This document shows positions 60,594 to 64,000 of a stretch of 64,000 bases of DNA, in pieces. Source of the stretch: Hungatella sp. UBA4396 (GTDB taxonomy: Bacteria > Bacillota > Clostridia > Lachnospirales > Lachnospiraceae); NCBI GenBank assembly GCA_002389905.1, contig DGRE01000033.1:1-64000 (forward strand), in the 5' to 3' direction. The notes under the pieces were generated by a model. The model did no database searches. It was not told where the DNA came from and saw only the letters and a list, made by a program, of their open reading frames with translations. Each line of letters starts with the position of its first letter. The first letter of the stretch is position 1. A program made the position numbers and the translations under genes.

Positions 60594-61064
60594 TTAAAAT
60601 CTGTAATGAGCAAATGCTTTGTTTGCCTCAGCCATCTTGTGCATATCTTCTTTCTTCTTGACTGCAGCACCGGTGCTGTTGGCAGCATCCATAAGCTCAT
60701 TGGCAAGTCTTTCTTCCTGGGTCTTCTCGCCTCTCTTACGGGAGTAAAGAGTGAGCCATCTCAAAGCTAATGCCTGCCTTCTCTCCGGTCTTACCTCGAT
60801 GGGCACCTGATAGGTGGCTCCGCCGATACGTTTTGCCTTTACTTCCAGTACGGGCATAATGTTGTTCATTGCTTCTTCGAATACTTCAACGGCAGGCTTG
60901 CCCATCTTTGCTTCCACACGGTTAAATGCACCGTATACGATCTTCTGAGCAACACCCTTTTTGCCATCAAGCATAATGTTGTTGATCAGTTTTGTAACAA
61001 CCTTGTTGTTGTAAAGCGGATCCGCTAATACGTCTCTTTTTTGAGTATGTCCTTTACGTGGCAC
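60594..61064 (-). CDS. rpsG: 30S ribosomal protein S7
   Basis: S7 (uS7) nucleates the small-subunit head and is a known repressor of the str operon in E. coli. The 156-residue protein starts MPRKGHTQKRDVLADPLYNN and ends AEANKAFAHYRF. GGAGGGAAG precedes the ATG. Confidence 0.97.
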   Translation of the reverse strand: MPRKGHTQKRDVLADPLYNNKVVTKLINNIMLDGKKGVAQKIVYGAFNRVEAKMGKPAVEVFEEAMNNIMPVLEVKAKRIGGATYQVPIEVRPERRQALALRWLTLYSRKRGEKTQEERLANELMDAANSTGAAVKKKEDMHKMAEANKAFAHYRF

Positions 61065-61239
61065 GTTACTTCCCTCCTTAATACCGCTGTCAATTCCTGG
61101 AACTGATCAGCTATTCATTAGATCTTAGGTACTCACAAACATTGAAGTTGCGTTCGCGCTGGGTTTCTATATATAATCCTGCAACCTACAGGTTCAATAT
61201 CTAAAGTCCGGCACTAGAAATTCAAATGTGTGGTTCTAA
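61065..61239 (-). other. rpsL-rpsG spacer
   Basis: 175 bases between rpsL and rpsG without a gene. A short CCTGTAGG-type hairpin occurs near 61183-61197. The length is greater than in the compact parts of the operon and may hold a regulatory element. Confidence 0.35.
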
Positions 61240-61662
61240 TTATTTCTTTGCTGCTTTGGGCCTCTTAGCACCATATTTGGAACGAGCCTGTTTTCTGTTG
61301 GCAACGCCTGCAGTATCAAGAGTTCCTCTTACGATATGGTATCTTGTACCTGGTAAGTCTTTTACCCTGCCGCCGCGGATTAAAACAACGCTATGCTCCT
61401 GAAGGTTGTGTCCCTCACCTGGGATGTAGCTTGTTACTTCGATGCCGTTAGAAAGACGAACTCTGGCGATCTTTCTAAGAGCTGAGTTAGGTTTTTTTGG
61501 TGTAGCAGTCTTAACTGCGGTACAAACGCCTCTCTTCTGAGGAGCAGAAATATCTGTCGCCCTTTTCTGTAAAGAGTTGTAACCCTTCTGCAGAGCTGGT
61601 GATCCAGATTTCTTTGCACTTGTCTGTCTACCCTTTCTTACTAACTGGTTAAATGTTGGCAT
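61240..61662 (-). CDS. rpsL: 30S ribosomal protein S12
   Basis: S12 (uS12) is part of the decoding centre and its loops give streptomycin resistance when mutated. The 140-residue protein has MPTFNQLVRKGRQ, the loop TPKKPNSALRKIARVRLSNG and IPGEGHNLQEHSVVLIRGGR. I use the ATG at 61662 with AGGAGGT upstream. The Lys in TPKKPNS corresponds to the sensitive (wild-type) state, as far as sequence shows. Confidence 0.97.
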   Translation of the reverse strand: MPTFNQLVRKGRQTSAKKSGSPALQKGYNSLQKRATDISAPQKRGVCTAVKTATPKKPNSALRKIARVRLSNGIEVTSYIPGEGHNLQEHSVVLIRGGRVKDLPGTRYHIVRGTLDTAGVANRKQARSKYGAKRPKAAKK

Positions 61663-61753
61663 TCCATTCACCTCCTGTGATATTGTCTGTGGTTGCTGTC
61701 TTCTTCAGCTTAATTTATGCACAAAAACATGACGCGTTTATGCACGCCTAATC

Positions 61754-61782
61754 ATTATATACATATTGCTTTTTTCTGTCAA
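61754..61782 (-). promoter_or_regulatory. Consensus promoter of the str operon
   Basis: TTGACA (61777-61782), 17-bp spacer, TATAAT (61754-61759), minus strand. The leader after it contains a direct repeat of GTGCATAAA. Confidence 0.92.
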
Positions 61783-61814
61783 GGTTTTTTTTATTTTACG
61801 GCCAAACTTCGGTT

Positions 61815-61859
61815 AAAACCCGGAACGCTGCTAAAAAAAGCATGTGCGCTCCGGGTTTT
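61815..61859. terminator. Terminator after the sugar-binding lipoprotein
   Basis: Arms 61815-61828 and 61846-61859 (AAAACCCGGA-CGC) pair over 14 bp with one mismatch. T-runs occur on both sides. It closes the lipoprotein gene, so no permease genes follow in the same transcript. Confidence 0.88.
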
Positions 61860-61870
61860 ATTTTTAAAAA

Positions 61871-63133
61871 TTATTTTAATTCCTTTAAAGTTTCATCCAT
61901 AAAGCTATTCATTTCTTCCACATACTGATCCACAGTCACCTTTCCTGCCAGCACATCAATCAGCTTATCCCTCAAATCGTTCTGGACTGCTCCTGTAAAC
62001 GCCTGATACCCCCATTCTGCTCCCGGCTGGGAATCTGTGGCAGCCAGTTCTTTTGAAAAAATATCAAAAAATTCTTTTCCGTATTCATAATCCAGGCTCT
62101 CGTTTCCCTTTACCTGGGATAAGTAGCTGTTTTCCTTGCAATATACAGCATTGTTTTCAGCCTTTGAAATCCATTCGATGAATTCTGCCGCTTCTTTTTC
62201 CACTCCTGTGTTCTGGAATGCGGCCAGATACTTTCCTCCCGGTACGGAAGAACGTCTCGCTTCTTTAGGAAGATAGGTAACTCCCCATTCAAAATCTGTA
62301 ATCTGCTCTTTATAATTGGCAATCATCCAGCTTCCTGCAAAATGCATGGCAACCTGGCCGGTGCGGAACAGGTTATTTGGATTTTCAGAGCCAAGCCATA
62401 CGGAGGAAGGAATAATTTCTTCATCATGAAGCTCCTTAAAGAAGCTTACGGCTCTCTTTGTTTCTTCTGTATTGAAATTGGCTTCATTTAAATCTTTGTT
62501 TAACATGCTTCCGCCCGCTTCATAAAGAAGGGTGGTAAAGCGCTGGGGAGATTTATCATATACTAGTCCGTATTTACAATCGCTGTCTGCCATAACTTTT
62601 TTCATGGCTTCCTTCCATTCATCCCAGGTCCATATCTCATCCTCTGACCGGGGAACAGATACCCCTGCTTTTTCAAAGGCAGTCTTATTGTAAATCAGTC
62701 CATTGGCAGTTACATCCATGGGAGCTGCCAGAACCTTGTCGTCAAAAACAAATCTCAGCCCTTCCCCGAAACTGTTTACAAAGGCTTCTTTATCAGATAC
62801 ATGCTCACCTAAATCCAGCAACTGATTCTGGAAAGGCCCCAGATTTGTAAGCCTGGCTAAGGCCGGAGCTTCTTTTCCGTTTAACATGTTTTTGATCTTA
62901 CTCTCTAAGTCCGCATAAGGAACTTCAATCAGCTCAATTTTAATCTCCGGATGCTCTGCAGTATACTGATCTGCCAGCCTTTTAAAGGATTCCCCCTCTT
63001 TTCCGTCGCTGAACCATACCACATCCAGAGTCTTTACCTCTCCCTCTGCCTTTTTCTGTCCGCCGCCGGAACAGCCTGTAAGCGCTCCAAAGGCCAATGT
63101 TCCCGCCAATACCAGTGATAATGCTTTCTTCAT
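61871..63133 (-). CDS. Sugar ABC transporter substrate-binding lipoprotein
   Basis: A 420-residue lipoprotein of the family 1 extracellular solute-binding proteins. The signal peptide ends at the lipobox ALTGCSGG (Cys near residue 21). The mature part shows WFSDGKEGESFKRLADQYTA, ANGLIYNKTAFEKAGV and YLAAFQNTGVEKEAAEFI. The start is the ATG at 63133 (MKKALSLVLAG) behind AGGAGAGG; 68 in-frame codons upstream overlap the AraC gene and are rejected. No permease or ATPase genes accompany it. It follows an AraC regulator by 88 bases, which may control it. The sugar is unknown. Confidence 0.9.
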   Translation of the reverse strand: MKKALSLVLAGTLAFGALTGCSGGGQKKAEGEVKTLDVVWFSDGKEGESFKRLADQYTAEHPEIKIELIEVPYADLESKIKNMLNGKEAPALARLTNLGPFQNQLLDLGEHVSDKEAFVNSFGEGLRFVFDDKVLAAPMDVTANGLIYNKTAFEKAGVSVPRSEDEIWTWDEWKEAMKKVMADSDCKYGLVYDKSPQRFTTLLYEAGGSMLNKDLNEANFNTEETKRAVSFFKELHDEEIIPSSVWLGSENPNNLFRTGQVAMHFAGSWMIANYKEQITDFEWGVTYLPKEARRSSVPGGKYLAAFQNTGVEKEAAEFIEWISKAENNAVYCKENSYLSQVKGNESLDYEYGKEFFDIFSKELAATDSQPGAEWGYQAFTGAVQNDLRDKLIDVLAGKVTVDQYVEEMNSFMDETLKELK

Positions 63134-63221
63134 AAATAACCTCTCCTTTTCCATTTTTCTGCCCATGGATTCCGGGCATATGTTAATTTCATCAGGCCCT
63201 CCGAAAAATACTCTCTCTCCG

Positions 63222-64000
63222 TCATTCGTGACTGTCCTTTTTGGATTGGGCATATTTTTTCGGAGTAATTCCTGTAGCCTTTTTAAAAACTGCAATAAAG
63301 TGACTGTCACTGTTATAGGAAAGCCGGAAAGCCACATCAGTCACGGAATGCCCTTCCTTTAGCAGGGTTTTTGCCGCAAGAATCTTTTGGTTGGTCACAT
63401 ACTGCATGAGAGTAAAACCTGTTTCCTTTTTAAAATAATGACTCAGATAATAACGGTTCATATAAAATCTTCCTGATATCTCATCTAAGTCCAGCCGCTC
63501 CTCCACATGTGCTGCAATGTATTTTTTCAACTGCTCAATTCTCTCCCTGTAAAGCACCGGATCTTTAAACTCCTGCTTCCCTTGTTCTTCCTTCCATTCC
63601 TCTGAATTTCTCCCCTTCTCCTCTTCCATAAAAAACCGGTACATTTCGTTGATTGCAGTGATCAATTCCAAAATGGCGATTTTCACCTTTACAGAGGATT
63701 CAGCACTCTTTTTGCTTTCGGAACTTATATGCCGCTCAAGCTTTCCAAAGAGCTTTTCTACCTTTTCCAGCTTTTCCCCGGAGAGGTGAAGCCTGTGGTT
63801 AAACAGCTCCGGGCGGTTTTCAAAAAACAGGGAAAAGTCATAGTGAAACGCCTCTCCCATCTGCACCAGAAACTCCGGCTCAAACATGAGGACATACCGC
63901 TTATAAGCCTTTCCCGAAGCTCCGCTGGTTCTGTGGTACTCCTTGTTATTGATGACAAATAAATCCCCGGCTTTTGCATGGTAGGTACAGTTTCCTATTT
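63222..64000 (-). CDS. AraC family transcriptional regulator (partial)
   Basis: The C-terminal AraC DNA-binding domain has two helix-turn-helix parts (LDLDEISGRFYMNRYYLSHY; HSVTDVAFRLSYNSDSHFIA) ending GITPKKYAQSKKD. Upstream of the first internal ATG (63887) the frame stays open to the window edge and reads a cupin-like sensor segment (KAGDLFVINNKEYHRT), so the gene is cut by the window at 64000 and its true start lies beyond it. It probably responds to a sugar and controls the lipoprotein gene just downstream. The last base pairs of the window belong to this gene. Confidence 0.88.
   Translation of the reverse strand, partial: IGNCTYHAKAGDLFVINNKEYHRTSGASGKAYKRYVLMFEPEFLVQMGEAFHYDFSLFFENRPELFNHRLHLSGEKLEKVEKLFGKLERHISSESKKSAESSVKVKIAILELITAINEMYRFFMEEEKGRNSEEWKEEQGKQEFKDPVLYRERIEQLKKYIAAHVEERLDLDEISGRFYMNRYYLSHYFKKETGFTLMQYVTNQKILAAKTLLKEGHSVTDVAFRLSYNSDSHFIAVFKKATGITPKKYAQSKKDSHE

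Noticed and set aside
61240..61662. A streptomycin-resistance change in S12
   Set aside because: The loop reads TPKKPNS with Lys kept, the usual sensitive form.
1..64000. CRISPR arrays, tRNA or rRNA genes, insertion sequences
   Set aside because: No regularly spaced direct repeats, no cloverleaf or rRNA-like stretches and no transposase frames were seen.

Overview
The window reads as a chromosomal segment of a low-to-moderate GC Firmicute, most likely a Lachnospiraceae (Clostridium cluster XIVa; Lacrimispora/Enterocloster-like). The reasons are the S10-spc-alpha ribosomal cluster with adk, map, a KOW-domain protein and infA, the choline-binding-type wall proteins, an anaerobe [FeFe]-hydrogenase-like protein, and strong AGGAGG ribosome binding sites. 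The genus is a guess. Almost every gene is on the minus strand; only an RNA methyltransferase and a subtilisin-like protease are on the plus strand.

Layout by region. 1-1.3 kb: a 5'-truncated relB/dinJ remnant fused to the end of an AT-rich membrane protein made of two similar halves. 1.4-9.8 kb: one biosynthetic operon, leuB-ilvD-ilvB-serC-serA-DUF1015 (branched-chain amino acids and serine), read from a consensus promoter whose -10 lies inside a perfect palindrome and followed by a hairpin-rich leader. 9.8-14.5 kb: hydrogenase-like protein, greA, MATE exporter, HAD phosphatase and 8-oxoguanine glycosylase. 14.7-15.4 kb: a HicAB toxin-antitoxin pair. 15.4-20.4 kb: ecfA1-ecfA2-ecfT-truA and rplM-rpsI, with separate promoters. 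20.4-27.4 kb: a sugar-acid catabolic operon (Gfo/Idh oxidoreductase, TIM-barrel isomerase, GntP permease, an unrecognised membrane-anchored protein, a GntR/FadR regulator, an IlvD/Edd dehydratase). 27.6-30.3 kb: two paralogous secreted choline-binding-type proteins behind a long structured leader. 30.3-47.0 kb: the complete S10-spc-alpha operon, rpsJ to rplQ. 47.1-50.5 kb: a third repeat wall protein, a 51-residue Cys/Arg-rich microprotein as its own transcription unit, and a flagellin. 50.6-57.0 kb: methyltransferase, acyltransferase, S8 protease, LTA-synthase-like sulfatase and M55 D-aminopeptidase. 57.0-61.8 kb: the str operon rpsL-rpsG-fusA-tuf, tuf having an extra promoter. 61.8-64 kb: an orphan sugar-binding lipoprotein and an AraC regulator cut by the window edge.

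Together these are core translation and transcription genes interleaved with accessory blocks. The usual linkage of rplQ to ecfA1 is interrupted here by about 10 kb of sugar-acid and wall-protein genes. The observations most worth following are the Cys-rich microprotein, the structured leader at 30051-30145, the palindromic control region before leuB, and the nested inverted repeats after rpsI.
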